Shown: positions 33,117 to 46,849, numbered from the stretch's first letter. The stretch: 64,000 nt of DNA from Begonia masoniana (GCA_022432975.1 CM039503.1:51873259-51937258), one strand, 5' to 3'. Numbers and translations: made by a program. Notes: generated by a model not told the origin, from the letters alone.

Positions 33117-36100
33117 GCGTCTTCTCTTCTTCTTCGCTGGCGAGAATCGCAGAACTCCGAAGTCTGTTACACTCTGTTTCAAAAGAGAGTTTTTCAACTA
33201 CAGCGTATATTCAAAAAGTTACAAACTTATGCAATACACTAGCAGAGATTAGAGAGTCAGTATCTTACCGGGATCGGTTGCTGTATTTTTTGGGCAGCCT
33301 TGGAAACAAGTATAATGCTTTCGTTGTTTCCATCACAAATCAGCCAGACCAACCTTTACTGGAAGAGGTTCACAGCCTCTTATAGACCTTCAATTTTTGT
33401 CTGGAAAAACGAAATTCGACTGTTCTTCTTCTGTCGCCGAGCCAAATTCAAGTGCACACTGCAAACTTTCGTCCCTCTCACCTAGAATGGAACTCTCGGC
33501 CACCACCATCAATTCCCTTCTGGCCGAACACCTCGTATGGTTTTCATCAGAACAACCAGAATTCTTACCATTGGCGTGGACCCAGGCCGAACAAGAACTT
33601 CAAAGCCCAGTGCCAGATATGCCAAAAAATGGACCATTCTGCACCGGCCTGTTATCAGAGGCTTAATCTTACGTACAGACCCACTGCCCCAACCAAACAT
33701 ACCTATAACCCATTTCATTTCCCACCTCCAGTAGCTCACTTGGCCCACCATACCTATAACCCGACCAACCCCGAACTCAACTCACCCATTTCACTCCTAA
33801 TACCAGCCCATACCCAGAACCTCACCCATAACCCTTCTGAATTACAGCCTCAAACCTTTTACGCTTCCCCGCCTTCCTTCACGACCGGTGATTCTGCTAA
33901 CACCGTTCCAAAATCACTCTGCCGCTCCGTTGTTAATTGATTCCGGCGCCACCCACCACCTTACGCCTCATGCTTCTGTCCTCCAACATCCTCAGCCGTA
34001 CATTGAAACATCACAAATTGCCACTGCCAACGGTAATTTACTTCCAATCTCAAAAATTGGTTATGTAGTTATTCCTTTTATCTCACAGCCTCTCAAATTA
34101 AATATTGTCTGTCATTCTCCTTGTTTATCTTATAATTTGATTAGTGTTCAAAAATTGTGCAAAGACAATTCTGTGTATGTCGAGTTTCACCCAACTTTTT
34201 TCTTTGTCAAGGACCAACAATCTCACCAGACTCTATTCCGGGGTTCACTCGCTAATGGACTCTATCACTTTCTACCTTTATGTCCGGTTCGGACTCTTCA
34301 TACTCACCTCCTCTCCTCGGCCAGTAACTCTTTTCTGTTTTGGCATTACCGATTAGGACATTCATCATATCTTGTTTTTCAGTGTGTCTTACAATCGTGT
34401 AATCTTCCAGTGTCACAGTCACAAATGCCTCAATTCTGTGTTTCGTGTTCGATGAGTAAAACTCATTGTTTACCATTTCAAGTTTCAAGTTCTAATGCAA
34501 ATTTTCATTTTGATATTGTACACGGTGACGTTTGGGGTTCATCCCCTATAAATTCTATTACTGGTGTGCGTTATTTTGTTCTCTTTGTGGATGATTGTAC
34601 TCGGTTCACTTGGTTATTTCCGTTAAAATTAAAAAGTGAAGTTTACCAAGTTTTTGTTCATTTCCATAAATTTGTTCTCACTCAATTTTGAATTAACAAC
34701 AAAAGTGTTCAATCTGGCGGGGGTGAAGAATTTCAATCTCTATCTTCTTTGTTTCAGTCTTTGGGCATTCATCACCGTATATCTTGTTCATATACTCCAA
34801 ATCAAAATAGTTGTGTTGAACGAAAAAATAATCATGTTGTTGAGACTGGACTTGCACTATTATTTCATTCCTCAGTTCCCCAACACTTCTGGTTTTATGC
34901 CTTTACAACAGCCACTAACCTAATCAACTTATTACCTACTCATATTCTAGCACATAAATCCCTGTCTTTTCCAATCTACTTCTGACTACTCATCGCTCCG
35001 TGTGTTTGGTTGTCTATGTTTTCCTTTACTTCGACCGTTCAACAAACACAAGTTACAGCCTCGTTCCCTACCCTGTGTCTATCTAGGATCTAGCAACCAC
35101 CACAAAGACTACATTTGTTTCGACCCTGATTCCAACAAAATTTATATCTCTCGACACGTCACTTTCGTCGAGTCCAGTTTCTCTTTTCCCAATTTATCCA
35201 CATCCAGCTTACCACTACCCACATTTTCCTTATCAATTCCATCTGTTTTCCCTCCATCTTTTTTTACAGCTCAACCAAGCCTTTCTCAAATAAGTACACC
35301 TACCTCTTCAACCCCAATAACAACCATTCCTCAACAATCTACCCAATCCCCATCACCTCTCATCTTCACACCTCAACCCACTCCTTCTACCCCTCAAATG
35401 ACCTTACCAACTCCTGCCCTGTGACCACCTCCAATAAATGAACATCCCATGAAAACTCGAGCCAAAGATGGTATTTTTCGACCCAAGGCCTTTTCCGCTC
35501 AACACCTTATCGAGCCCAAAACTTTCCTCCAAGCCTCAAAACATCCACAATAGTTGACCGCTATGAAAGAAGAAATATCAGCACTCCATGAGACACACAC
35601 TTGAACATTAGTTTCTCTTCCTCAAGGAGCAAAAATCATTAGCAGTAAATGGGTTTTTAAGCTCAAACTTAACTCCGATGGTACAATCAGAAGGTATAAG
35701 GCTCAGTTAGTTGCAAAAGAGTATGATCAGATAGAAGAGATAGATTATGATGAAACTTTTAGTCCGGTTGTCAAACTGACTTCGATTCGCACCACACTAT
35801 CCTTGGCCATCTCTAATGGTTAGAATATCAGACAGCTTGACATTAGCAATGTCTTTTTACATGGGGAGCTATTTGAGATAGTGTTTATGAAGCAATCTTC
35901 TGGTTTTCTCAGTTCCACTCATCCACCGGCTGTGTGCCTACTACATAAGGCTCTATATAGTCCGAAGCAATCTCCTCGAGTATGGTATATCAAACTCCAA
36001 AATGCTCTCATATCGTGGTGGTTTTTTTGCTTCCAAATCGGATTCTTCCTTATTTGTTTATCGTGCGAGCTCATTCATCATGATAATGCTAGTTTATGTC

Positions 36101-37038
36101 GATGACATCATTCTGATAGGCAACTCAGATGTTCAGATGGATCACCTATTAAAGTACCTACACTCTCAATTTAAAGTCCGTGACTTGGACTGCTATCATT
36201 CTTCTTGAGGATTTCAGTCACTCATACTTCCACATGTATGATCTTCTCACAAACTAGGTACATATCTGACTTACTTCACTGGGCAGATATGGAATCCTAC
36301 AAATCGGTCCCTACTCCAATGGTTGTCGGACCTATATTATCACAAAAATCTGGTACACCTTGTCGTGATGGCTGTCTCTATCATAGTATTGTAGGTGGGT
36401 TACAATACTGTTGCTTGACCAGACCAGATATTGTCTTTGCGGTCAACAAAGTTTCTCAGTTTATGCATACGCCATCAGATATTCACTGGTAAGCCGTCAA
36501 GCGTATCTTGAGATATCTTAAAAGCACATCGTCTCTAGGTATCACTTTTTCGCCCTCTGATAGTTGCAATTTGACTTGCTATATAGATGCCGACTGGGCC
36601 TCCTGTCCAGATGATCGAAAGAGTACAGGTGAATTCTGCATTTTTATGGGCACCAATTTAATTTCATGCTCCTCGGCCAAACAAAAGGTAGTCTCACGTT
36701 CAAGCACAGAATCTGAATACCTTAGCGTAGAAAATGACGCTATTGAAGTATTTTAGCTTCAATCCTTACTAAGCAAGTTGGGTATTACCTCTCCGTCCTT
36801 ACCTCTTATTATGTGTGACAGTTTGAGTGCCACGTACCTGGCTTCTAATTTAGTAATTCACTCAAAATCTAAGTATGTCAAGATTGATTATCATTTTGTT
36901 TGTGAGAAAGTACATAAAAAATTATTACAGGTCCAATTTATACCTTCTGACAACCAACTAGCTGATGCATTAACAAAGCTCATTCCTTCCCCAAAGTTTC
37001 AATTTTTTGTATCCAAGATCTTTGGCTTCCAACCTTGA
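33117..37038 (+). pseudogene. Copia gag-pol, multiple stops and frameshifts
   Basis: gag end (SLGNKYNAFVVSITNQPDQP near 33,300), zinc knuckle CQICQKMDHSAPAC near 33,620, protease LIDSGATHHLTP near 33,930, integrase with HYRLGHSS and FDIVHGDVWGSSPI, VERKNNHVVETGLA near 34,820, a proline/serine-rich linker (35,150-35,430), RT with KWVFKLKLNSDGTIRRYKAQ and YVDD at 36,095-36,106, RNase H with DADWASCPDDRKSTG and SRSSTESEYLSVE. In-frame stops near 33,375, 34,689, 34,983, 35,423, 35,550 and 35,822 and shifts near 34,980 and 36,010 show it is dead. Confidence 0.92.
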
Positions 37039-37051
37039 TCTTGAGGGCAAA

Positions 37052-37254
37052 TGTTAATATATCTACTATATGATTGAATTAGAAGTGTATAGTTGAGTTA
37101 AAAGTTTTAGTTAGTGCTTAGTTACACTTTCTTAATACATCAATTGATTAGAAATATACAAAAAAATCATTTATCCTCTGTCAATCTCTCTCTCCTTATC
37201 TTCTGTTTCTCCTTCTTACTCATCCCGTTCACCTGAAGCCAAAATCTCACAGCA
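37052..37254 (+). repeat. Copia 3' LTR
   Basis: Starts TGTTAATATATCTACTATAT right after a purine tract TTGAGGGCAAA and ends near CTCACAGCA at 37,254, about 203 bp. The end is set by the CA rule only, since the partner LTR is missing. Confidence 0.7.
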
Positions 37255-38182
37255 GTATATTTTTACTTTTAATCAATATGAATGTGATATATGTAACATC
37301 TCTATGTAATGTCATGAATATAAATCATTTCATGCAACCAAAAAGAGATGGATTTTTAATAAGCAATTATCCATCATGGGTTCTCTGTATACCCGTATCC
37401 AAACACCAAGATTCTTATCTTGTTTCAGATAACCTCAGAACGCGTGTCGCAGGCTTATTGGTTGTGGAATTTAAGACGCATCCAAATCCTTCGCATTAAA
37501 TGAAAGCAACGCTTTCTCCAACAGCTTCCTCCCCTTTCATTTAATGCGCTGCTCACCTTTCCCCCTACTCGCTAATGGCCGCTTGTCGTTTTCACTCTCC
37601 ACACAATTATTTAAGACCCAAAAACAATTCCAACATTATATAAACCAATAATAATCTAATAATTAAAATCAATAATAATTAATTCCATAATTAAACAATT
37701 AAATGATGAGATAGAATTGTTGGATACAACTAGTCATAAAACATTACAATATAAATAAGAATGTTAAGTTGCTCAAAAAATAACAAAGGCAAGCACACAA
37801 CAAGACGTGACAACCTGAAGAGTCCATCATAACTTCATTAAAAACGTTATTTCTATTGCTACAATGTTTCTTCTCCCAAATTTGAGTCAACTCGGGGAAC
37901 ATCTGAGTCAATACCCGAACCACCACCCTTGCCTTGCGTTAAAAATACCGAGTTCCGGTCAACTAGGATGGGTTCTTACCGCCATGCAAGGAGTCTCTCC
38001 GCGCGGTTCGTTCTTGACTCGATACCCCCTCCACAACTCACTAGACTGGACGGCAGAGCTTCGGTCACCTACTTCTCACAACCGCCACCTATTTGACGAC
38101 TGGACCCTACACAACCTTCAAAGTTCAAACCAACAGTCAAAATATAAAAAAACCCTACAAGACCCAGCCACGTGATTTTCCA
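37255..38182. other. Spacer downstream of the HD-ZIP gene
   Basis: AT-rich to mixed sequence with no recognised gene. It should hold the 3' UTR and poly(A) region of the minus-strand gene that ends at 38,183. No transposon end is evident. Confidence 0.5.
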
Positions 38183-41100
38183 TCAGCTTTCGCATTGAAG
38201 AGCGGCCTTGATCTTCTGAACGGTGCAGAAGATTAAATTGTTGACCGTTTCCACCGACTCTACCGTGAGCTTGTCCGTAGGCAAGCTATTCACGAGAATC
38301 TGGAATGCCACCGTCAGCAGAGACCCACTCACTCTGCGTGGGCCCTCTCCGCCATTGGGACTACCGCCGGTGGTGGACCCACCGCGGGTGCCCGGCCCAT
38401 CGGGGACGATTGCAAATCCAGACGGGAGTAGAGCCACGTAAGCAGAATCTCCGCCGTTCATCACCACGTGCATTGCCGGGATGTCCACCGGCGCGTACAC
38501 AACCAGCGATCCAGCCGCATCTATACAAGTCTCCTGCAGAATCAGCATACTGCTCTGGTTTGCGTTCATAGCCTGAAAAGACAAAATTACCCTTAAGTGG
38601 TCATCAAATTTAAGAAAACTACCCTTGCACGGCTCTCTGCAACTGCAACACGACAAAGAAACTGATAATGTCGGTAGTATGTTCGCTGTAAGATTGGTCA
38701 GACCCACCAACAAGTGTCGATTTACACGACTTTTCTCCAACCCAGGATTTTACTTTTGAAGGATAAAAGAAAGAGAGCAGAAAGGTGACAACTGTCTTAT
38801 ATTTTGACTTTTTTGGATTGTAGTAAACAAACACTGCTCTAAATCTGAGCCCATATGTCGTCATCGGTAAATCCAAATTCCGGTTTCGTCTTCCGATCCC
38901 CTTTATTCCCCCACCATCGCCACTCCGCTGACCAATTCTCCAAGGACGCGTCATTATTCAAAACCATGTTTCGAAATAACCAACAGTTAAAAAAATCAAA
39001 TTTCTAGAGAGAGAAAGTACGTACGCTGGCTCGGAGGAGAGACACGCAGTTGCCGTGATCTTGGCCTTTGGCGATGTGAGCCATCTCCTGCATCGGACCA
39101 CCGTTAGATAAAATATCCCACTCGCTCCTCAGCCGTTCATCGCGCAGAAAGTCAAACAGTCTCTGGGGAGAAACGGGGAGCCAGACGGAGGTGGCGGCGC
39201 TAAGCACAACCCCCGGCGGCTCTCCCGGATCATCCACGCTCTTCCGGGTCATCACCCGAACGTCCTCGTCCACATTTCCAGCATTGAGTTTGTTCCACTT
39301 GTGCACCGTCGAAGCACAAACTCCAGCACAGAAGTTGTCCGTCATCCTCTGCGCCAGCTTCAGCATGCTTCTCTGGCCACCGGAAGTAATCGCTGCAACA
39401 GTCCAACGCTCTTAAGCAAACAACCAACAAAGTAAACTCCAGTAAAAACACAAACGAAAGAATCCATTTTCCCACCAGCGTGATCGCGCGAGGGATTGGC
39501 GGAGGAGATGAGAATGTCAAGACACTCGCACTGTCGCTGGAGAGTGGCCACCCACCGCCGTGCGCCGAAGGCCATGCCGGAGCAAAGAAGGGGGCGGTAG
39601 AGCTGGTGAACTTGGCTTTCATCGTATTCTGCATGCTCCACCCACGTAACCTACAACCATATCTCAAACTATTTCATCAATTCCTTCTGGTTTTTCACCA
39701 TTCTCAGACTGTAGAAAGCTGATATTCATCTTCATCACGTAAAAAACAATCAATCATACAACGTATCATCTGGGGCAAGTTTTCAATACAGTAATATCAA
39801 AGATGACACAGAAAAGACAACACGGAAACGTAACATCTCATCGTACTTTTCTTCTTCAAACGTAGAAACTTTCATGCATTATTAAGTCCATGGTCAACAT
39901 CAAACAAAATAATTGTTCTCCAAAGTTCCTTCTTTTCCTTCCAAGTTAGGATCATCTTTCCACGTTAGCCAAACATAAATCACGCAAAATGACAAACCAC
40001 AAATCACGATCATAAAATAATGAAATTTCTCAAAAAGAAAAACAAACAATCACAAGATGATCCATTCTTCAACACAAATAACATATTCATTGTTTTCAAA
40101 TCAAGATCCAAGCAGAAAAACCCATCTCTATAATCTAAGTTCTGCCATGAAAGTTTAACCTAGAGAAGAACACAACTGTCGGTCATAGAATTTGACTATT
40201 CAGTCTCGGTTTCCATCAAAAAAGACAGACCCCCCATTAAAATGCTGGCACCAGTTCAGACCCAGTTGAAAAAAAAATCAAAAATATAGAATCGAGGCAG
40301 CATCAAAGATCGGAATAGAACCATCAAAAGCTTAATTTATTCTCTCAAGGTTATATATATGGCAATTAATTCAATGTAAATGCATAGATATCAGAGCAAT
40401 AGATTGATTCTATAATTATTTCCTAAACGTACGAATCTAATATTTTATGAAGATCTGATATTAAAATCAAACAAACCCAGATTTCGAACTCCAGAGAATA
40501 AATAATATATTACACTTGGGAAGCACCCCTTGAAATATGAATAACATCCATTAATCTACTTAAGTTGACAGTAAATTTTTTAATCAAGGCATTGACTTGA
40601 GAGCTTAAACTAGTGTTTTTTTTTTTTTAAACTTGAATTGTGTTCTTGGAGAGTTGCTCGTGGACCCAGCCAGGAAGAAGGTGATGAAGAGAAGAGAGTA
40701 AGGAAAGGCCATTGTTTTATGACCTGGTTTGTTGGTTCTAGACTTAAATGAGCTTAATTAAGACCCAACTATACACAGATAGTTGCTTCAACGAACACAA
40801 TAAAGAGCAGAAGAACACACCCACTTTAGGAAACCACATTAAATTTAGAACTCAAGACTTAAAAAACATTGAAGAACAGTTCAAATTAATACTGGGTTTT
40901 TATGCTAAAAATGCAGGAAGGTGATGGAGGAATTTGGATTTACCTTGGAACACCCATTTGACATATCTTGAACTATGAAGCCGGAAGGAAGCCTTCGGCA
41001 GTTGTAGAATGCAGGAGCTTCTCTCAGGCTGTCAATAGAGACGTCGACCACTGCCCATACTCCTTCTGCAAGCTGCTTGCAGAAGCGAATGAAGTTTACC

Positions 41101-42908
41101 TCCCTAACTGGAACCAATGGCGATAGAACTTGCAGCTCTGCGTGCATCTGGAATTGCAGAAAATGGATGAGAATCAATCACTAATATATCAGCTAACTTT
41201 CGAAGAAAAACACGATCAATATGCATACCAATTGAAGGGCACCATTTCTTGTTCCGCCCATACCACTCGAAATGACATCGATTGTCGATGTTCTTGCAAT
41301 CATACATGGAAACATCTCCGCCCATCGAGCCTGTAAATAGTAAGAAATCGTCATTAAATGCCGCAAAAAAGGGAGGAATTTTGTTTTGAGAGGGAATCGA
41401 AGGAGGTCGGAAGAAGATTACTGAATCCATCATTGTCTCAACAAGACCCAAGCTGTTGATTAGAACCATTACAGTTTCTTTTGATGCTTCGGCGACGAAC
41501 CCGTTCGGTTTTAATCCGATGCAAGGAGTGAAAGCTCTAATGTACTCTTCGTGGTTTAACGACAATTCTCTTCCGCCTTCCGAGCTTCTAATCCAGAGAG
41601 GCTCATCGGTCTGTGCCATCTTAACCAGTTCGTCCATGGCAGCCAACGTGAGCTCGAGAAACATGGACCTCTCGATGGACCTGTCGAGCCCCATTATACC
41701 GCCAGATGTTCTCGGAGGCATGATTGGTAAATTGCTGGAAATCCCACCTCCAAATTCTTGCCCCATAGCCATGGTCGTAGACACACTGCTCAAGCCACCA
41801 TACCCAATATTGCTCCCGACTCCGAGCTCTAAGCTTGAGCTTGGCAATGGAGGTGCAATGGGTGAAGTCAGAGACGAAATGGGACGACCCAGAAACTTTC
41901 CGGCGAGTGCACAGACACGGTCTAGCTCGTCCTTCAATCGTGCATTCTCAATCCTCAGATGCTGCTCTTCCAGCGAGATTTCTCCGATAATTGCAGGGCC
42001 GCCACAGTTCGAGCACATCGGATTTCTCATGGCATCTCGGATGGACATGTTTTCCGCTCTTAGCTTATCGTTTTCCTGCCGCAACAAGGTGTTTTCATGG
42101 CGTTCCAATTGAGTCTGGTCCCCAAAAAAATAATTAAAAAAACCCCTCATTATCCATCAAATAATAACAAATATGCAGTTTCGACTTTCGAATTTCCAAT
42201 CACCTTCATTTGCGTTCGACGATTCTGAAACCAGAATTTGACCTGTCTGGTTTCCAATGAAAGCCTTTTACTGAGCTCCAATCTTTGTTTCTCATCAGGA
42301 TGAGGGCACTCCTTAAACAGACTGCACGAAAAGCAATAAAAAAATCGCGTTTCAACACTCGAAAGCTTAATTCCGAGAAATTGATGAAAAATGGTAAACC
42401 ATTACGCTTCAAGTTCTTGGATTTGCTGAGGAGTGTGACGGTGATATCTCTTCTTCCTCGGCCGATTATCGGCGGCGTCTAGATCGTCGCCGGAACCACC
42501 ATCGACGTTATCGCTGCCAGATCTGCTCTCGTGCTCTTCATCTCTGCTTCTTCTGCCAAGATTGGGCTCTAAAGTCTCAGCCAATCTAGCAGCCATATCT
42601 CCTTGCCCATCAATGTCAGTCTGCTCCAGGAAGATGAACGACCATGTCAGTCAAGACCCACAAAAAGAAAACCAAAAAATGTGAGGAAAACTGAAAGGAT
42701 AGAACAATACAAGAGCTAAAGTGAGGCCAGGAGAGTTGAAAATGGATTTCGTTAGAGTCTGAGAAAGAAGGCGAGGCTGAGCAATTGTGGTTGAAGCCAT
42801 ATTAATGGCTGTTTCGCCGTTGCTGGTGGCAAAAGGCAAATCGGCGACGATTCTTGCACCACCGCCACCAGAACCGTGAGGATTATCGAGGAAACCCCCA
42901 AAACTCAT
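38183..42908 (-). CDS. ANL2: HD-ZIP class IV transcription factor, ANL2/HDG-like
   Basis: Nuclear homeodomain-leucine zipper factor of the epidermal (L1-layer) class IV; ANL2 acts in anthocyanin accumulation, root patterning and cuticle control. Coding exons (minus): 42,711-42,908; 42,406-42,620; 42,204-42,321; 41,422-42,114; 41,229-41,330; 40,944-41,147; 39,476-39,650; 39,025-39,392; 38,183-38,572. All introns are GT/AG, and the exons sum to 2,463 bp, exactly 820 codons plus stop, close to the 802 of ANL2. Residues about 119-176 are the homeodomain ([29 protein letters not shown]), 177-250 the zipper-loop-zipper with CSNC at 211-214, about 324-555 START, then the START-adjacent domain ending [11 protein letters not shown]. 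The start is the second of two adjacent TTG/ATG codons, MSFGGFLDN, as in ANL2 relatives. It looks intact. Confidence 0.93.
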
Positions 42909-45034
42909 CAAATGAAATCCCTTGATTTTCTTCCTTAATTAACGGATTAAAGCATAATCACTCTCTTCTTCCCAGATTTTGCTCCCTTTCTTTAAAAATT
43001 TCTCCCCACTTCGCCAAAACTCAGAAGTATGATAATGGTGGACATTGAAATCAGACGAATCCAGATTTTTTCAAGAGAAAATAAAGAAAAGAACAGAGAA
43101 ATGAAAGGAAAAGGCAAAAAAGAAAACTAGTGAGAGGATGAGGAGACAAAAGGATGAAAAACCCTAGTGTCTCAAACTTCCTCTCACTGAGAAAATAATA
43201 TATTTGGAGAGAGAAAGAAGGCAAGCACTCTGGTTTGTTCCAGCTTAGCTCTTCGTTCTCAATCTCTCTCTCTCTACCTCTATCTCTCTAAAGGTCTAGG
43301 AAAAGCACAAGAAGGGGCCTTGAGTTTCTGAAAATGGTTAAAAAATGATAACCCTAGTTTGGACGGAGAGAGAGAGAGATAGGAGACTGCGACTCGTGCA
43401 TGCTTGACTACTTTAAGCTTCAGGCAGAAGTGTAGACATGGAAATTTTATTGTAGAATAAGTGAGAGAAATGAAGACCCTTTGAAAGATTTGTACACAGA
43501 AGAGAGAGAAATAGAGGAGAGAGAGAGGGGGGAGAGGTGTAAGATAAAACGCGTGTGTTGGACTCTTTGAAACCTTAGAAATGCAAAGCTCCAAAAAGGG
43601 TCGGTTGACTCTCAAAAACTCCCCCTCTCTCTCTCTTCTTTCTCTCTCTGGAAAAGTATGTGATCATGGCAGTGAAAAAATGTGAAGACTTTTTGCTTTA
43701 ACTTGTTTTGTAGTCTGTAAGAAAAAAGAAGTTACAGAGACAGCAACATGTGTCCTGCTCTCTCTCTACTTTCTATAGGCTTTGGGATCTACAATATAAT
43801 ACATGTCATGTTTGAATTTACCAAATATTTCACGAAACAAAATTTCAAATTTTACCATTTATTGGATCATAAGAGCTAGAGATCCCGAGTTTGAATTCAA
43901 ATAACATTCATGATGCTTAGCAACAAGGGTTTTGCATTTCATGCTTGCCCAAATGAGTTTAGTCTTGAATCAAAATAGACAATGATACCATTCACATTTG
44001 TTGAAGATTCAAAGGAAGATTCAAATGAAGATTCTTTTCTTGGGACGCAATGACTAAAAATCAAATTTTGAGTTCACAAGTACTATGATTTAAGATTTCG
44101 AAAGTCGGGTATGAATCACTAGAGTTTTGCTGGATTATTTGAGTTTTAATTTTATGAAGTATTAGATAAGATCACTTAAACCCACGTGAATTCTGGAAAC
44201 AATATTTCATGAAAGAATTTTTCATCTTAAATTGTATCAATTCAGAATTAAAACAAACTTGAGGATATCATTAAATTTTAATAAGATTTCGAAAGAAAGA
44301 TCTTTTTTGGTATCCATTGGCTAAAGATCACATTTTTTAATTCATGTTATGATTCAGGGCTTTTATATTTGCGAATAAATTGTGATAATTTTGGCCAAAT
44401 TATCTATGGTTTTGGAACTCTTAAAAAAGATTAAGCTTGGATCAAAATAGACTTAAATTGACTTGGTAATGCTCTCTATGTGTTTTGTGGATTAGGGTTT
44501 TTGGTTCTCAAGGATTTATATACTTGCAGTCACCACGAGGTTATAGTATACTTTAATGGATCTAACTGCATTTTTTAATATTTTAATCAATGCATGCATT
44601 TACACATCACAATCATATTTGTATCATCTTTGAGTAAATATTTTATAGAATACAATCTCACAAGTGTTTATATACTTTTTTATATATTGTTTGAAAAAGA
44701 ATGATAAAATTCAACGTATACGAATAATATATATAATCGAGTTTTCTCAAGTCTTACGTAAGAAAAAAAAAATTATACGATTCATGGTACATTGTTAAGG
44801 TACTGTCCGTCAAATAATTATTTTCATTTTTCTCTTGAATTTTGTCACGAAACGCCTAAATAGTTTCCATGGAATAAGAGGAGGTAGCTCTAATACACAA
44901 ATAAGTAGTGAATCTCCAATACCACGAAAAATAAAGAAACTACTAACCTAATAAGAAAATTCATTTAATTTGCACAAAGAATCTATTAAAAGAAGTTAAG
45001 ATACACTAAAATAACAATTAAAATATTTTATTTA
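42909..45034 (-). promoter_or_regulatory. 5' UTR and promoter region of the HD-ZIP IV gene
   Basis: CT/GA microsatellites at 43,263-43,286, 43,362-43,380, 43,500-43,537 and 43,620-43,650 lie upstream of the start, as often seen in plant 5' leaders. Beyond 43,740 the sequence is AT-rich. The transcription start was not located and a 5' UTR intron is possible. The MULE inserted at 45,044 limits the native promoter to about 2.1 kb. Confidence 0.55.
44595..44602 (-). promoter_or_regulatory. L1-box-like site TAAATGCA
   Basis: Minus-strand TAAATGCA, the consensus bound by HD-ZIP IV proteins in epidermal promoters, 1.69 kb upstream of the ATG. Autoregulation through such boxes is known for the family. 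An 8-mer can occur by chance in this AT-rich DNA, so the call is weak. Confidence 0.35.
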
Positions 45035-45043
45035 TATCCTTTA

Positions 45044-45235
45044 GGGCAAAATCCAAAAAATGATCCAACTATCGATTAAATTCAAAAAATGGATCAAACT
45101 AATTTTTCGTCAAAAAAATGACTCAAAGTATGGAAAATGGAAAAAAAATGGCTTTGTGGCAAACCGTTATGCCCCGCGAGAAATGTTCTGAAGGAGAACG
45201 GTTTGCCACATGCTGAGAACGGCAAACCGTTCGCA
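45044..45235 (+). repeat. MULE left TIR
   Basis: Pairs with the reverse complement of about 56,100-56,304: GGGCAAAATCC, then CAACTATCGATTAA, AAAAATGGATCAAACTAAT and a G+C-richer inner part with GGCAAACCGTT words and AAATGTTCTGAAGGAG. The inner part contains inverted GAACGGTTTGCC / GGCAAACCGTTC pairs able to fold. Confidence 0.9.
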
Positions 45236-45422
45236 CGAGGGGGCATTTCAGAGGGTCCGCGCACGTGAGGGGAACCTGCACGCGAGGGATCTTCACCCTC
45301 AGAAATGCCCGGCAAAGCACTGTTTGTCATGTTCCTCACGCTGCAAATCATTCTATGAGTGTTCATAACACGATTTGCCGCATACGGAGAACAATAAACC
45401 GTTATCACGCGGGGGTGTTAAC

Positions 45423-46435
45423 TAGGGGTGGGCGCGATCCAGTTCTGAGCCCGGACCGCAACCTGGACCGAGATTTCGGGAATTTTTTCTCAACTCCCAA
45501 AACCGGCCCTAGGAGGAACTGGGATCGGACCAAAATTTTCAGTCCGGTCCCGGTTCCTCCCACCACCATTTTTTTTTTTCCAGAAATCTCTGTCTCTCTT
45601 CCCCTCCTTCATTTTCTCCCTCTCTGTCTAAGGAGAGTGAAAAATTCTTATTGACAGATCCATTTATAATAGATAATCACAAATTTCATAATCAAGGCAG
45701 ATCCATTTATCAGCAAAACCGTTTGAAAATCGAATCTAATTCGTTTAAAGAAATTACAAAAACAGATGCAGATCAAGAACTTTAAAGGCTGACTGCAGAT
45801 TTGAAGACTTGATAGAGAACTTAAACGACTGGCCTCACTGAGACTAAGTACTGAAGTTGATCCAAACCCTCCAACATTTTTGTTTCTTCCGATCATCGAC
45901 AGCAAGCTTCTGGTAGAAATCATCATGAAGTTTGTCGAGGCGAGCAGGCGCGCAGGAAAGCCCGAGAACAGAGCCGAGCACCGAGGACAGTTGAGGCGAG
46001 CAGGCGAGCACGAGACGAGCACTGAGGAGGGACTACCCTAGTAGGGTATAGGGCAGTACGAACGCGATTCAGACTTCTGTGATTCGAACTTCAGCTCTGG
46101 ACACTGATATGGTTTTGCAAAATGTGAAGAAGAGTGATCAAGTAGGGTGAAGTCCAAGCCTATGTTTTCACTTTTCGGTGAAAACTGAAAATTAAAACCG
46201 GATAACCCGTTTCCACGGGTCGAATAACCTGTTTACACCAGGCCGACCCATGGGTTGGTACTCCTGTGGTTCCCGGTTCTTTGATCAATGGAACAGGGGA
46301 CCGGACCGTCGGTCCCCAGTTCCTAGATCAATGGAACCGATTCCAGTTTCATTGAGCTAGGAACTGCCCAAGAACCGGCTCGAACTGGTGGTTCGATCTG
46401 GTTCACTGGTTCCAGGCCGGTTCTGCCCACCCCTA
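45423..46435. mobile_element. Non-autonomous hAT element, 8-bp TSD gtgttaac
   Basis: Ends TAGGGGTGGGC and GCCCACCCCTA form an 11-bp TIR, flanked by perfect gtgttaac copies (45,415-45,422 and 46,436-46,443), whose nTnnnnAn form is typical of hAT targets. It is 1,013 bp with G+C-rich ends of CCGG(T/A)-type subrepeats (GGTCCCCAGTTCC, CCGGTCCCGGTTCC). No transposase frame is present. It sits in the MULE left subterminal region and is younger than the MULE. Confidence 0.93.
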
Positions 46436-46849
46436 GTGTTAACCCTCAAATGGAAACCCGTTCTGCGTTAGTATAACGTCGGCCGACCCTTATTTTGATG
46501 ATTTTTCATCTGAAATCTTACATTTCTCTCGGCCAAATCTCCAGATTCCACCATTGTGCCGCTGAAATCATCAGATCCGATTGTTATTTCGCTGAAATCT
46601 TCCAAAATCAAGCCTAAACCGAGCCAACCAAGCCTAAACTGAGCCAAATCTGAAAAAAGCGACCGATTTTGCTAGATTTTGCCGGATTTGAGTATTTTTG
46701 TGCTGAAAATCCTCATATTGTGCCGTTATTTCGTCGAAAGTCTCGAAAAAAATCCAAACCTTCGAAAATCCAAAAAATTATAAAATCTCGAAAATACCCC
46801 CTAGAATATTTTTAGGTCGAAAAGCTCCTCGACATAATGTATAAGGTGG

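Larger units (their letters stand above)
33117..37254 (+). mobile_element. Copia element (plus), 5'-truncated, with 3' LTR
   Basis: gag C-part, protease, integrase, RT, RNase H and a short 3' LTR are present; the 5' LTR, primer site and gag N-part are absent because the sequence begins at the border of the Sirevirus 5' LTR. This looks like a host element cut by the Sirevirus insertion, with the other half lost. Short LTRs (about 200 bp) and the RT text resemble the Ale/Retrofit group, a tentative lineage call. Confidence 0.85.

Noticed and set aside
33117..37254. A living Copia element
   Set aside because: At least six in-frame stops and missing 5' LTR and primer site rule out autonomy.
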